A stretch of 64,000 nucleotides of DNA from Alistipes indistinctus YIT 12060 (GCF_025144995.1 NZ_CP102250.1:1612001-1676000), one strand, 5' to 3'; shown: positions 51,746 through 61,097, counted from the first letter of the stretch. Notes: generated by a model from the letters alone, not told the origin. Program-made: numbers and translations.

Positions 51746-53323
51746 ATGAAACGTTTACTTGTTTTTGTACCGCTGCTGGCGGTTTTCCTGTCGTCCTGTA
51801 ACCATTCCGGCAATTCCTCGCGGCTGCCCGAGAGTGTAACTATGTCGAAAGAGGTGCTTCTCGATAAAATCAAGGGAGGCTGGGCCGGCCAAACCATCGG
51901 ATGTTCCTACGGAGGGCCCACCGAATTCGACTTCAAGGGCGGCATGATTACGAATTACACCCCGATCCCGTGGCCGGACGGTTATATCAAATGGTGGTAC
52001 GAAACTTCCCCGAGTCTGTACGACGATGTGTATATGGACCTGACGTTCGTGGAGGTATTCGACCGTCTCGGCCTCGATGCCCCGGTGGATTCCATCGCGA
52101 TGGCTTTCGCAACGGCCGAATACCGCCTGTGGCACGCAAACCAGGCGGCCCGCTATAACATCCTGAACGGGATTATGCCCCCCGAGTCGGGACACTGGCT
52201 CAACAACCCCCATGCAGACGACCTCGACTTCCAGATCGAAGCCGATTTCGCAGGACTGATGAATCCAGGAATGCCCAACAGCGCATCCGAAATTTCGGAT
52301 AAGGTAGGACATATCATGTGCTACGGCGACGGTTGGTACGGCGGGGTTTATGTCGGGGCGATGTATGCGCTGGCTTTTGTCTCGGACGATATGGAGTTCG
52401 TGGTGACCGAGGCGCTGAAAACGATTCCCAAGGAGAGCAAATTCTACCAATGCATCAACGACGTGATCGGCTGGCACAAGCAATACCCCGACGACTGGCA
52501 GCAGACCTGGTTCGAAGCCACCCGGAAGTGGAACGAGGACGTGGGCTGTCCCAGCGGCGTATTCGGCTCTTTCAACATCGACGCCGTCATCAACAGCGCC
52601 TATATCGTAATCGGACTGCTGTACGGGGAAAAAGACTTCTTCAAAACGATGGATATCGCCACCCGCTGCGGCCAGGACTCGGACTGCAACCCGGCATCTG
52701 CGGCGGGCGTCCTGGGCACGATGATCGGATACAGCAACATCCCCGAATACTGGATGAAAAACCTGCGCGAGGTGGAAGATATGGATTTCGCCTTCACGCA
52801 TACCTCCCTGAATAAAGTCTACAACACCGGCTTCCGCCACGCGCTGGAGATGATTCAGCGGAACGGGGGCACGGTTTCAGGCGACGAAGTGACCATCAAA
52901 TGCCAGAATCCCGTCCCGGTACGCCTCGAACAATCTTTCGAAGGACATTATCCGGTAGAGGCCCGGGAGATGAATATACCGATGACGAAGTTGGACACGA
53001 TCGAATTCGAAGGCACCGGTGCCGTGTTCCGCGGGAAATTGCAGTGCGAGGACCAGAATTACGTAGCCGAAGTGGATTTCTATCTCGACGGGCAGTTCGT
53101 CGAGCAGGCCAAGCTGCCGGTTGCATTCCATGACCGCCGCCAGGAGATCTGCTACAAGTACCAACTCCCGAAAGGCAAACATAAGGCGACGCTCAAATGG
53201 AAAAATCCCAGGCCGGATGCGACTTTCGATTTCACCTACCTTTTGGTCTATTCGGATGCCCCGCGCGTAGATGACCACGCCCGCCTGCAGGCGGAGAGCA
53301 TGAACAAGCAACCCGTAAAATAG
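51746..53323 (+). CDS. lipoprotein ADP-ribosylglycohydrolase, copy 1
   Basis: ADP-ribosylglycohydrolases remove ADP-ribose from proteins or small molecules using two Mg ions. ATG 51746 gives a lipoprotein signal (MKRLLVFVPLLAVFLSSC). The family's first block is KIKGGWAGQTIGCSYGG, metal ligands are likely in LYDDVYMDLTF, and the late block CGQDSDCNPASAAGVLGTMI carries the conserved Asp pair. A C-terminal beta domain (~400-525) is an addition typical of secreted members. No acidic residues follow the lipid cysteine, so it probably faces the periplasm. A paralog lies 1.2 kb downstream. Confidence 0.85.
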   Translation: MKRLLVFVPLLAVFLSSCNHSGNSSRLPESVTMSKEVLLDKIKGGWAGQTIGCSYGGPTEFDFKGGMITNYTPIPWPDGYIKWWYETSPSLYDDVYMDLTFVEVFDRLGLDAPVDSIAMAFATAEYRLWHANQAARYNILNGIMPPESGHWLNNPHADDLDFQIEADFAGLMNPGMPNSASEISDKVGHIMCYGDGWYGGVYVGAMYALAFVSDDMEFVVTEALKTIPKESKFYQCINDVIGWHKQYPDDWQQTWFEATRKWNEDVGCPSGVFGSFNIDAVINSAYIVIGLLYGEKDFFKTMDIATRCGQDSDCNPASAAGVLGTMIGYSNIPEYWMKNLREVEDMDFAFTHTSLNKVYNTGFRHALEMIQRNGGTVSGDEVTIKCQNPVPVRLEQSFEGHYPVEAREMNIPMTKLDTIEFEGTGAVFRGKLQCEDQNYVAEVDFYLDGQFVEQAKLPVAFHDRRQEICYKYQLPKGKHKATLKWKNPRPDATFDFTYLLVYSDAPRVDDHARLQAESMNKQPVK

Positions 53324-53456
53324 TAAAGCCAGACTGTACAGCCATTTCGGGAAGCGTTCCGGGAGATGCCAGCAAGACCTGGTCATGCACGCTGTAGCAT
53401 CCGTCTCATGCAAACCGAACCGAACTTTCCGGGCTGCCAGATAAACGTCGCGTACC

Positions 53457-54359
53457 ATGAAAAACAGCATCAGAACGGCAGTCATCATCTGTTTCGCGTT
53501 TCTGGGAGCCCTGCCCCTGCGGGGGCAGGAGCTTTCCCTGGAAATCCCGCTGTGGGCGACCCCGCCCACGGAGAACAACGGGCTGACGGGCCCCGAAACG
53601 AAGGTAGGATCGAAAGGGTTCACGGCAAATGTTAGTTATCCGGTACTGAAGGTCTACCGGGCAGATGCGGCCCGGAACACCGGGACAGCCGTATTGATCG
53701 CACCCGGCGGCGGATACGGTGCGCTCGCGATGCGGCAGGAGGGCGACCCGTTCGCCGCGTGGCTGGCCGGACAGGGCATCACCGGCGTGGTGCTGAAATA
53801 CCGCATGCCCAACGGACACCACCGCATCCCGCTCGAAGATGCCAAACAGGGCATGAGGCTGATCCGGGAACACGCCCGGGAGTGGCAAATCGATACCGCC
53901 CGAATCGGCGTGATGGGTTTTTCGGCCGGCGGACACCTCGCCGCAACGCTGCTGACCCGCTATGAAGCGACCTCTCGCCCGGCTTTCGGCATCCTGTTCT
54001 ATCCGGTCATATCGTTCGACGACCGGTGGGCCCACCGGGGATCAGTCCAAAACCTGCTGGGAGCCGACTCGACCGAAACAATGAAAACCTACTATTCAAA
54101 CGAATTGCAAGTCACGCCGCAAACCCCGCCGACCCTGCTCCTGCTGTCGAATAACGACGGAACCGTAAAACCCCGGAACTCCATCATGTTTTATGAAGCC
54201 CTGCGGGAAAACCGGGTGCTTACCGCCCTGTATATCTTTCCTTCCGGCGGTCACGGTTGGGGCTTTCGGGATACTTTCGCCTACCACGAAATCATGAAGA
54301 CACTGATACTGCAATGGATCGCCGAATTATGGCCCGAACAGGCCAGTGCGCCAAAATAA
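53457..54359 (+). CDS. secreted alpha/beta-hydrolase esterase
   Basis: After a signal peptide (MKNSIRTAVIICFAFLGALP), this 300-residue enzyme shows the oxyanion HGG-like APGGGYGALAMRQEG, the nucleophile GFSAGGHLA near 162, an acid in LLSNNDGTVKP and the His in FPSGGHGWGF. It resembles BD-FAE-type or acetyl-xylan esterases of Bacteroidota. Sitting between two ADP-ribosylglycohydrolase genes, it may remove acyl groups, for example from O-acetyl-ADP-ribose or acylated ribosides (inference). Confidence 0.82.
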   Translation: MKNSIRTAVIICFAFLGALPLRGQELSLEIPLWATPPTENNGLTGPETKVGSKGFTANVSYPVLKVYRADAARNTGTAVLIAPGGGYGALAMRQEGDPFAAWLAGQGITGVVLKYRMPNGHHRIPLEDAKQGMRLIREHAREWQIDTARIGVMGFSAGGHLAATLLTRYEATSRPAFGILFYPVISFDDRWAHRGSVQNLLGADSTETMKTYYSNELQVTPQTPPTLLLLSNNDGTVKPRNSIMFYEALRENRVLTALYIFPSGGHGWGFRDTFAYHEIMKTLILQWIAELWPEQASAPK

Positions 54360-54497
54360 ACCCGCTGCGGGTTCGCCCCATAGCGGACTCCGCCGCCGAT
54401 ACGCAGTCCCTTTCGGCGATGCATTGCGACATACCGTCACAGCCTCCCCGGACGAAATGAGAACTTTTCAAATCATTCACTTAAACAGAAAAGCTTG

Positions 54498-56021
54498 ATG
54501 AAACGTTTACTTTTCCTCGTACCGTTACTGACGATTTATTTATCGTCCTGCCACCGTTCCGGTGGCAACGCTCAACTACCCGCAAATGTAACCCTGTCGA
54601 AAGAGGTGCTGCTCGACAAGATCAAGGGCGGCTGGGCCGGTCAGGCTATCGGTTGTACTTACGGAGGGCCGACCGAATTCAAGTACACGGGAAGCCTGAT
54701 CCCGGAGTATGTACAAATCGACTGGAACGATACCATAATGAAATTGTGGTACGAAAAAGCCCCCTGGCTATATGACGACGTATACATGGATGCCACCTTC
54801 GTGAAGGTTTTCGACAGCCTGGGACTGGATGCCCCGGTGGACGCCTTCGCAGATGCCTTCGCGCATGCAGGATATTCGCTGTGGCATGCCAACCAGGCAG
54901 CCCGCTACAACCTGCTCAACGGCATCAAGGCGCCTGAATCGGGCCACTGGAAGAATAATTTCCATGCAAACGACATCGACTTTCAGATCGAAGCCGACTT
55001 CGCCGGGCTGATGGCCCCGGGCATGGTCAATTCGGCAGTCGGCGTGTGCGATAAGATCGGACACATCATGAACTACGGGGACGGCTATTACGGAGGCGTC
55101 TACGTCGCCGCCATGTATGCGCTGGCCTTCGTTTCGGACGATGTAGAATTCGTCGTGAACGAAGCCTTGAAAACCATCCCGGCAGAAAGCGAATTCCACA
55201 AGTGCATCTCCGATGTGCTCCGTTTCCACAAACAGTATCCCGACGATTGGAAACAGACCTGGTTCGAAATCGAGAAAAAATGGGAGGAACATCACTTCTG
55301 TTCCGCATTCGATGCCTATAACATCGAGGCGAAAATCAACTCCGCTTACATCGTGATCGGGCTGCTCTACGGACAGGGCGATTTCACCCGGACAATGGAT
55401 ATCTCGATGCGTTGCGGACAGGATTCGGACTGCAATCCGGCCAGCGCCGCAGGTATCCTGGGTACGATGTTCGGATACAGCAAAATCCCGCAGCAATATC
55501 TCTCGGCACTGCAGCCGGTGGAGCGACTCGACCTAAGCCATACCGACGCCTCGCTCGCAGACCTCTACGAGATGAGTTACCGCCAGGCCCAGGGAATGAT
55601 CGAGCGGAATGGCGGCAGTGTAACGGGGGACAGTGTGACGATCGCGGTTCAGCAGCCGGTCGCCGCACCGCTGGAGGTCAGTTTCCCCGGTTTCTATCCG
55701 ACCAAAATAATCGGTTGGAGAAAGATTCAGGAACAGAAAATCGAGAATCTCGCCTTTACCGGCAAGGGTATCCTCATCAACGGACATGTGAGCGGCCCGG
55801 GCGATTATGTCGCCGAAGTAGAATTGATCATCGACGGCCAGGTGGCCGAACGGGCGAAACTTCCGGTCGGATACCTGGAGCGCCGCAACGAACTAGCCTA
55901 CACGTTCGACATTCCGAACGGGGAGCACACGGCGACCCTCAAATGGCTCAATCCGCAGAAGGATGCCAAGATGACCATCGGCAGCATCATTATCTACGGG
56001 GACGCCCCGCAAAAAAAATAA
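54498..56021 (+). CDS. lipoprotein ADP-ribosylglycohydrolase, copy 2
   Basis: This paralog of the gene at 51746 shares the signal (MKRLLFLVPLLTIYLSSC), the block KIKGGWAGQAIGCTYGG, the metal region LYDDVYMDATF and the late block CGQDSDCNPASAAGILGTMF. Even the nucleotides around both starts (TTGATGAAACGTTTACTT) agree, pointing to a tandem duplication followed by divergence, mainly in the C-terminal beta domain. The two copies may prefer different leaving groups or anomers. ATG 54498 is used; the preceding TTG is not needed. Confidence 0.85.
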   Translation: MKRLLFLVPLLTIYLSSCHRSGGNAQLPANVTLSKEVLLDKIKGGWAGQAIGCTYGGPTEFKYTGSLIPEYVQIDWNDTIMKLWYEKAPWLYDDVYMDATFVKVFDSLGLDAPVDAFADAFAHAGYSLWHANQAARYNLLNGIKAPESGHWKNNFHANDIDFQIEADFAGLMAPGMVNSAVGVCDKIGHIMNYGDGYYGGVYVAAMYALAFVSDDVEFVVNEALKTIPAESEFHKCISDVLRFHKQYPDDWKQTWFEIEKKWEEHHFCSAFDAYNIEAKINSAYIVIGLLYGQGDFTRTMDISMRCGQDSDCNPASAAGILGTMFGYSKIPQQYLSALQPVERLDLSHTDASLADLYEMSYRQAQGMIERNGGSVTGDSVTIAVQQPVAAPLEVSFPGFYPTKIIGWRKIQEQKIENLAFTGKGILINGHVSGPGDYVAEVELIIDGQVAERAKLPVGYLERRNELAYTFDIPNGEHTATLKWLNPQKDAKMTIGSIIIYGDAPQKK

Positions 56022-56114
56022 GCTCCCGGAATAGATCCGTAAAATTGCAAATGTGCGCCCCTTTCGCATGTCCGGCGGGGGACAAAAAGGAAAAACCAAC
56101 TTATAAATACAGCT

Positions 56115-57119
56115 ATGTACATCGTTCAGAGTTATCCGCTGGCCATCCTCTTCTGTTTTATCACGATGCTCTGTTGGGGATCGTGGGGCAATACACAAAA
56201 ACTTGCAGGCAAGACATGGCGCTACGAGCTATTCTATTGGGATTATGTAATCGGCATCCTGCTCTTCTCACTGGTGTGGGCATTGACTGTCGGCAGTTGC
56301 GGTACAGAAGGGCGGAAGTTTCTGCCCGATCTGGCGCAGGCCAGCTGGGGCAATATCGGCAGTGCTTTTGTGGGAGGCGTCGTCTTCAATGCGGCGAATA
56401 TCCTGCTTTCGGCCGCGATTGCCGTCGCAGGTATGGCCGTGGCCTTCCCGGTGGGAATCGGCCTTGCGCTCGTGCTGGGCGTACTGATCAACTACATCGG
56501 GTCGGCCAAAGGCGATCCGGTACTGCTGTTCGGAGGCGTAGCCCTGGTGATCGTGGCCATCGTACTCAACGGCATCGCTTACAAAATGATTTCCCGGGGC
56601 AACCGTTCGGCGGCATCGTCGCGGGGAATCGTCCTCGCATTGCTGGCCGGATTGCTGATGTCGTTCTTCTACCGCTTTGTAGCCGCCTCGATGGACCTGG
56701 ACAATTTTGTAACTCCGGCCGCCGGTAAAATGACGCCTTATTCGGCAATGGTTGTTTTTGCAGTCGGAATCTTCCTCAGCACGTTCATTTTCAACAGTAT
56801 CGCCATGAAACGTCCTGTAAGCGGAACTCCGGTTTCGATATCGGCTTACTTCAAAGGCGGATTCCCGATCCATCTGGTCGGGGTGCTGGGCGGAGTGATC
56901 TGGGGATTGGGCAACGCACTCAACCTGATTGCAGCCGGCAAAGCGGGTGCCGCCATCTCCTACGGTCTGGGGCAGGGTGCTACGTTGGTGGCGGCGCTAT
57001 GGGGCGTTTTTGTCTGGAAGGAGTTCCGTGGCGGCGGCCGCAGAGTGGACTGGCTCCTGGGATGGATGTTCGCGCTCTTTGTCGCAGGCATCGGGTTGAT
57101 TATCGCTGCAGGCAATTAA
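56115..57119 (+). CDS. GRP-type sugar permease (DMT superfamily)
   Basis: The 334-residue protein has about ten transmembrane helices and the family start AILFCFITMLCWGSWGNTQK. Glucose/ribose porters of the DMT superfamily import free monosaccharides by proton symport. Conserved blocks include GGVVFNAANILLSAAIAVAG, GIGLALVLGVLINYIG and SYGLGQGATLVAALWGVFVW. Given ribokinase in the operon, ribose is the most likely substrate (inference). It lies 94 bp after copy 2 of the glycohydrolase. Confidence 0.85.
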   Translation: MYIVQSYPLAILFCFITMLCWGSWGNTQKLAGKTWRYELFYWDYVIGILLFSLVWALTVGSCGTEGRKFLPDLAQASWGNIGSAFVGGVVFNAANILLSAAIAVAGMAVAFPVGIGLALVLGVLINYIGSAKGDPVLLFGGVALVIVAIVLNGIAYKMISRGNRSAASSRGIVLALLAGLLMSFFYRFVAASMDLDNFVTPAAGKMTPYSAMVVFAVGIFLSTFIFNSIAMKRPVSGTPVSISAYFKGGFPIHLVGVLGGVIWGLGNALNLIAAGKAGAAISYGLGQGATLVAALWGVFVWKEFRGGGRRVDWLLGWMFALFVAGIGLIIAAGN

Positions 57120-57176
57120 CACGTACGACGGACGCCAAAATAATTACAGCCTCGAAATCCAAACGAATTGCGTACA

Positions 57177-58286
57177 ATGACTAAAGATTCAAAATCCAAA
57201 ACCGAAAATAGGACCATCCCTGTAAACGACAACATGGACCGCCGGACATTCCTCAAACGTTCGGCTTTGGCCGGAATGGCAGGCTTAGCGGCTTCTGTCG
57301 CGCCTGTGAATATTCTCGCAAATACAAACATGCCCGAAAAACAGGAGCAATTCCCCGATCTTAAATTCAATTCGAACGGAAAATTCAAAATACTGCAATT
57401 GACCGATACGCACTATGTATCGGGCGATCCGAGATCCGAACGGGCACTGAAAAACGTGGCGGAAATGCTCGATACCGAGCGGCCCGATTTAGTCATCCAT
57501 ACAGGAGACGTCATATTCGGCAAACCGGCGGAAGCCTCCCTGCGTGAAATACTGAGTCTGATTGCCGACCGGAAAATCCCGTTCGCCGTCACGCTGGGGA
57601 ATCACGATGAGGAGTTCGGCAAGAACCGCCGGGAGGTGTTCGATATTATCAGAAGCATTCCCTGCAATATCAATACGCCGGTCAAAGAGATATACGGCGT
57701 ATCGAACGACATCATCACCCTCTCGTCCACTACCGACGATACCGTAAAATGGGTGTTCTACCTGTTCGATTCCAACCGCCACTCCAAACTGCCCGGAATC
57801 AAAGGATACGACTACATCCATTTCGATCAGATCGCCTGGTACCGGAACCACAGCCAGGCTTTCACAAAACGCAACGGAGGCACACCTGTTCCTTCATTGG
57901 CATTTTTCCATATCCCGCTGCCCGAATACAACTATGCCACCCGGCTGGACACGCGCCGCGTGATGAAAGGCAACTTCGGAGAAGAACCCTATTCCCCGCA
58001 TGTAAATTCGGGTCTGTTCGTATCCCTGAAAGAGATGGGGGACGTACAGGCTATCCTGTGCGGACATGACCACGACAACGATTATGCGATGCAGTGGAAC
58101 GGCATGTTCCTGATGTTCGGCCGTTTCGGCGGTTGCGACACGGTATACAACGACCTGAAACCCAGCGGAGCCCGGGTCATCGAACTGACCGAAGGCGAAC
58201 CAGGTTTCCGCTCGTGGATCCGGATTTACGGCGAAGGAATCACACAGGATTTAAACTATCCGGAAGATTTCAAAACCGTATTGTAA
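57177..58286 (+). CDS. Tat-exported calcineurin-like metallophosphoesterase
   Basis: An N-terminal extension precedes a twin-arginine signal (MDRRTFLKRSALAGMAGLAA, from about residue 20). The catalytic domain contains the metal motifs LTDTHYVSGD, VIHTGDVIFG, TLGNHDEEFG, FFHIPLPEYN and LCGHDHDNDY, the complete set for a dimetal phosphoesterase. It could split ADP-ribose, nucleotides or other phosphodiesters before glycohydrolase action. Tat export implies it folds with metal in the cytoplasm. It ends the operon before a hairpin terminator. Confidence 0.88.
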   Translation: MTKDSKSKTENRTIPVNDNMDRRTFLKRSALAGMAGLAASVAPVNILANTNMPEKQEQFPDLKFNSNGKFKILQLTDTHYVSGDPRSERALKNVAEMLDTERPDLVIHTGDVIFGKPAEASLREILSLIADRKIPFAVTLGNHDEEFGKNRREVFDIIRSIPCNINTPVKEIYGVSNDIITLSSTTDDTVKWVFYLFDSNRHSKLPGIKGYDYIHFDQIAWYRNHSQAFTKRNGGTPVPSLAFFHIPLPEYNYATRLDTRRVMKGNFGEEPYSPHVNSGLFVSLKEMGDVQAILCGHDHDNDYAMQWNGMFLMFGRFGGCDTVYNDLKPSGARVIELTEGEPGFRSWIRIYGEGITQDLNYPEDFKTVL

Positions 58287-58306
58287 CTACACGATTACCT
58301 GTACCG

Positions 58307-58360
58307 GTTATCCCGGCCCGGGGATTTTGCCATGCCTCGGACTCGGGATAACTGTTTTTT
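58307..58360 (+). terminator. terminator at the end of the ribosyl-compound operon
   Basis: GTTATCCCG (58307-58315) pairs with CGGGATAAC (58344-58352), with further inner pairing between CCGGGG and CCTCGG, followed by TGTTTTTT. Confidence 0.65.
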
Positions 58361-58382
58361 ACAGACCTGTTGGCAAATACCG

Positions 58383-59552
58383 TCATTTGATTTTCAGGCC
58401 GGGAATCAACGACCGTGTATCGACCAGCGAGAGCGACTGCACCATATCGAGCGTACCCTGTTTGTATTTTCGAAAATGAGGTGTGGCAATATGCGTTTGA
58501 TAAGCGGCTTCATCGGCATAAATTTCGAGAATGGTAATCTCATTCGGCCGTTCTTTGTCAGCTACGGCATAAAGAGCCAATACACCCGGTTCCAACCGCA
58601 TCGAGGCCTCGATCTCCTCTTCGAGGTAAACGTTGTATTCGGCCAGCCGTTCCGGATCGACAGTGATCCGCGACAACCGGACTTTGTTGTCCCGGCTTGG
58701 AGACGCCTGCACCGGTTTGGGCAGTTGATCGGCCGATTTTAGCGCATCCAGCGCCTTTGCCGCGGGTGGCAGCCCTATATAAGGCATGCACTGTATAACT
58801 GCAGCAGCCAGTATCTCGGGAGTATTCCCGAGTTCCAGGTTGCCGGAAACATGCGAACGAAGCAGACCATCGGCCTCCAACGTGGTAAGCATACAGAACA
58901 CCAGTAATTCACGCGTTTTCAAATCGAGGCCCTGCCGGGTATAAAAATCCCCGAAGCAGAACCCGGTCAGCAAACGCGCCACATCTCCACCCACGCCGCC
59001 CGGCACGTATGTTGTCTTTTGCCCGGCCTCATCGCCATAAAGCCGATGTTGGATGGTCGCCCCCCGCCGGTAACGATCCGCCTCGGTAACCGTCCCCTGT
59101 GCTTCCAACGGCAGAGAGATACCCCGCTCCCGGAATACTTCATTGACAACGCTGACGGCATTCAGTGTCTTCGGAAAACCGACAAACGGTGCGCACTGAT
59201 AGACTGCCTCACGCAGTTCGACGGGCGTGACACCCACCGTGAGAGCTGCTGCTGCATGGGCTTTGAGCTGGGGCAGGGTCTGCATCACCGACAGCACCGT
59301 ACAAGTAATCAGTTCGCGGGTCTTCAGGTCGAGATCGCCCACAGCGAAAACTTCCCCGAAAATGTATTTCTGGAGAATATCCATCAACTCCGGATCCGTC
59401 CCCGTTCCCGTAAGCGCCTCACCCCCGAACAGGGCGGTATAGTTTTTCCTGCAAAGCTCGATTCTGTCCATAGTATCCTCTTTTTGAACTTCCTGCGCGA
59501 CAGCCGGCCAAGTAAAGACAGCCAGCAAAAACATAATCAATCCTCTTTTCAT
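58383..59552 (-). CDS. secreted fusion of two carboxymuconolactone decarboxylase domains and an ABM domain
   Basis: ATG 59552 starts a signal peptide (MKRGLIMFLLAVFTWPAVAQ). Two CMD/AhpD-like repeats follow: LKTRELITCTVLSVMQTLPQ near 75 and LKTRELLVFCMLTTLEADGL near 213, each with a cysteine but no CxxC. The last ~95 residues (VRLSRITVDPERLAEYNVYL) form an antibiotic-biosynthesis-monooxygenase-like dimeric alpha-beta barrel. The fusion suggests a periplasmic redox or quinone-handling enzyme; the substrate is unknown. It is convergent with the upstream operon. Confidence 0.82.
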   Translation of the reverse strand: MKRGLIMFLLAVFTWPAVAQEVQKEDTMDRIELCRKNYTALFGGEALTGTGTDPELMDILQKYIFGEVFAVGDLDLKTRELITCTVLSVMQTLPQLKAHAAAALTVGVTPVELREAVYQCAPFVGFPKTLNAVSVVNEVFRERGISLPLEAQGTVTEADRYRRGATIQHRLYGDEAGQKTTYVPGGVGGDVARLLTGFCFGDFYTRQGLDLKTRELLVFCMLTTLEADGLLRSHVSGNLELGNTPEILAAAVIQCMPYIGLPPAAKALDALKSADQLPKPVQASPSRDNKVRLSRITVDPERLAEYNVYLEEEIEASMRLEPGVLALYAVADKERPNEITILEIYADEAAYQTHIATPHFRKYKQGTLDMVQSLSLVDTRSLIPGLKIK

Positions 59553-59810
59553 CGCTTCTCGATTTGATGCCTGACTATTCGACGACATTATTGAATAAAC
59601 CTCTTTTCCCACTCCCGGGCAGGTTCTAATTCTTCTCCCGTACAAAAATAGAACATCCCGGTAAACGGATTTGTATATAAGTTACAGATAAATATACCCC
59701 AATTCAGGTTTGTACAGGCGTTTGCAGTTCCACCCGCCGGTGCGACCAACTATATCCGTCTCAAAATGCTTTCTTATAAGGGTCCTGAACCTTTTTCCAA
59801 AGAAAAACCC

Positions 59811-59818
59811 TATCTTTG
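59811..59818 (+). promoter_or_regulatory. -7 element of the fluoride riboswitch-crcB transcript
   Basis: TATCTTTG matches TAnnTTTG and lies just before the riboswitch, so transcription would begin near 59824. The -33 element is poor. Confidence 0.6.
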
Positions 59819-59825
59819 CGCCGGA

Positions 59826-59890
59826 AGTACAGGCAATGGTATCTGCCTTGAACCGCCGCCCGGCCGGGTGCGCTGATGATACCTACAGGG
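59826..59890 (+). ncRNA. fluoride riboswitch (crcB motif)
   Basis: The leader contains ACAGGCAATGGTATCTGCC, then TTGAACCGCC, a GCCCGG/CCGGGT hairpin and GCTGATGATACCTAC, the conserved pieces of the fluoride aptamer in the right order. The next gene is crcB, 43 bp downstream, so fluoride binding should switch on the exporter. The 59553-59810 stretch upstream shows no gene. Confidence 0.9.
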
Positions 59891-59932
59891 CTTTGAGCCG
59901 TATTCTGTTGTAGGTTGAAACAAGCTAAGGAT

Positions 59933-60310
59933 ATGATCCGGACTTTAATCTTCATCGGCATGGGCAGTTGCCTGGGAGGCATCGCCCGTTACCTGCTGAC
60001 CCGTTGGGTACAGGGAAGTACCTCTTCGTCGTTTCCGTACGGGACGTTGGCCGTCAACCTGCTCGGATGCCTCGCCATCGGAATGCTGTACGGACTTTTC
60101 GACCGGCACGGATGGATGGGGCCGGAGCTGAGGGCCTTTCTCGTGGTAGGATTTTGCGGCGGTTTCACCACTTTTTCTACCTTTGCACTGGAGAATTTTG
60201 CAATGCTGCGCGACGGGAACTGGGTGCCGGCAGCCCTGTATGCCGGGGCCAGTCTGGTGCTCGGTATCGGGGCGGTCTGGCTCGGCGCCGCAACCGTCCG
60301 AAGCCTATGA
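59933..60310 (+). CDS. crcB: fluoride ion exporter CrcB/Fluc
   Basis: The 125-residue membrane protein has four helices and the family motifs GMGSCLGGIARYLLTRW, GTLAVNLLGCLAIG and GFCGGFTTFSTFALE (the phenylalanine track). It forms dual-topology dimers that let fluoride out. ATG 59933 is chosen because AAGG lies 4-8 bp upstream; a TTG at 59915 adds six unlikely residues. Expression is governed by the upstream fluoride riboswitch. Confidence 0.95.
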   Translation: MIRTLIFIGMGSCLGGIARYLLTRWVQGSTSSSFPYGTLAVNLLGCLAIGMLYGLFDRHGWMGPELRAFLVVGFCGGFTTFSTFALENFAMLRDGNWVPAALYAGASLVLGIGAVWLGAATVRSL

Positions 60311-60371
60311 AAGGCTTTAAAGAAAACGACACAAACTACACCAACATATTAACGCATAATAAATCAACGTT

Positions 60372-61064
60372 ATGATCTACACACATGAAGTGCAGCAGAT
60401 GTGCTGCGTGAAGAAGGGTGCCAACCACCCGTCGGCCCCGATTCCCGAAGAGGGGAAATGGGTACGTTCCAAAGAGATCAAAGACATCTCGGGCCTGACG
60501 CACGGTGTGGGCTGGTGCGCCCCGCAGCAGGGAGCCTGCAAGCTGACCCTCAACATCAAAGACGGCATCATCCAGGAAGCGCTGATCGAGACGCTCGGCT
60601 GCTCGGGCATGACCCACTCGGCTGCGATGGCATCGGAGATCCTTCCGGGCAAAACGCTGCTCGAGGCACTCAACACCGACCTGGTGTGCGACGCGATCAA
60701 CACCGCCATGCGCGAACTGTTCCTGCAGATCGTTTACGGCCGTACTCAATCGGCTTTCTCCGAAGGAGGACTTCCCATAGGCGCCTCGCTCGAGGACTTG
60801 GGCAAAGGACTTCGCAGCCAGGTCGGCACGATGTTCGGCACCGTGGCCAAAGGCACCCGCTACCTCGAAATGGCCGAAGGCTATTGCACCCGCATGGCCC
60901 TCGACGAGAACGACGAGGTGATCGGCTATGAGTTCATCCACCTGGGCAAGATGATGGACATGATCAAAAAGGGCGTGGATGCCAACGAAGCGCTTGAAAA
61001 AGCCAAAGGCAGCTACGGCCGTTTCGCCGAGGCCGCTAAATACATCGACCCGCGCAAAGAGTAA
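60372..61064 (+). CDS. NifU/IscU-like Fe-S scaffold-type protein
   Basis: The 230-residue protein has an IscU/NifU-N-like core: GACKLTLNIKDGIIQEALIE followed by TLGCSGMTHSAAMASEILPG and KTLLEALNTDLV. Cysteines at CCVKKG, WCAPQQGAC and LGCSG could hold a cluster. The C-terminal half is helical and ends SYGRFAEAAKYIDPRKE, unlike classic IscU. It is 33 bp upstream of the GGGtGRT-protein gene, a pairing I recall as recurrent. Function of the pair is unknown; assembly or carriage of an Fe-S cofactor is inferred. Confidence 0.75.
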   Translation: MIYTHEVQQMCCVKKGANHPSAPIPEEGKWVRSKEIKDISGLTHGVGWCAPQQGACKLTLNIKDGIIQEALIETLGCSGMTHSAAMASEILPGKTLLEALNTDLVCDAINTAMRELFLQIVYGRTQSAFSEGGLPIGASLEDLGKGLRSQVGTMFGTVAKGTRYLEMAEGYCTRMALDENDEVIGYEFIHLGKMMDMIKKGVDANEALEKAKGSYGRFAEAAKYIDPRKE

Positions 61065-61097
61065 CCGATTTCCCCGAACTTAAAAAACAAAAGTATA

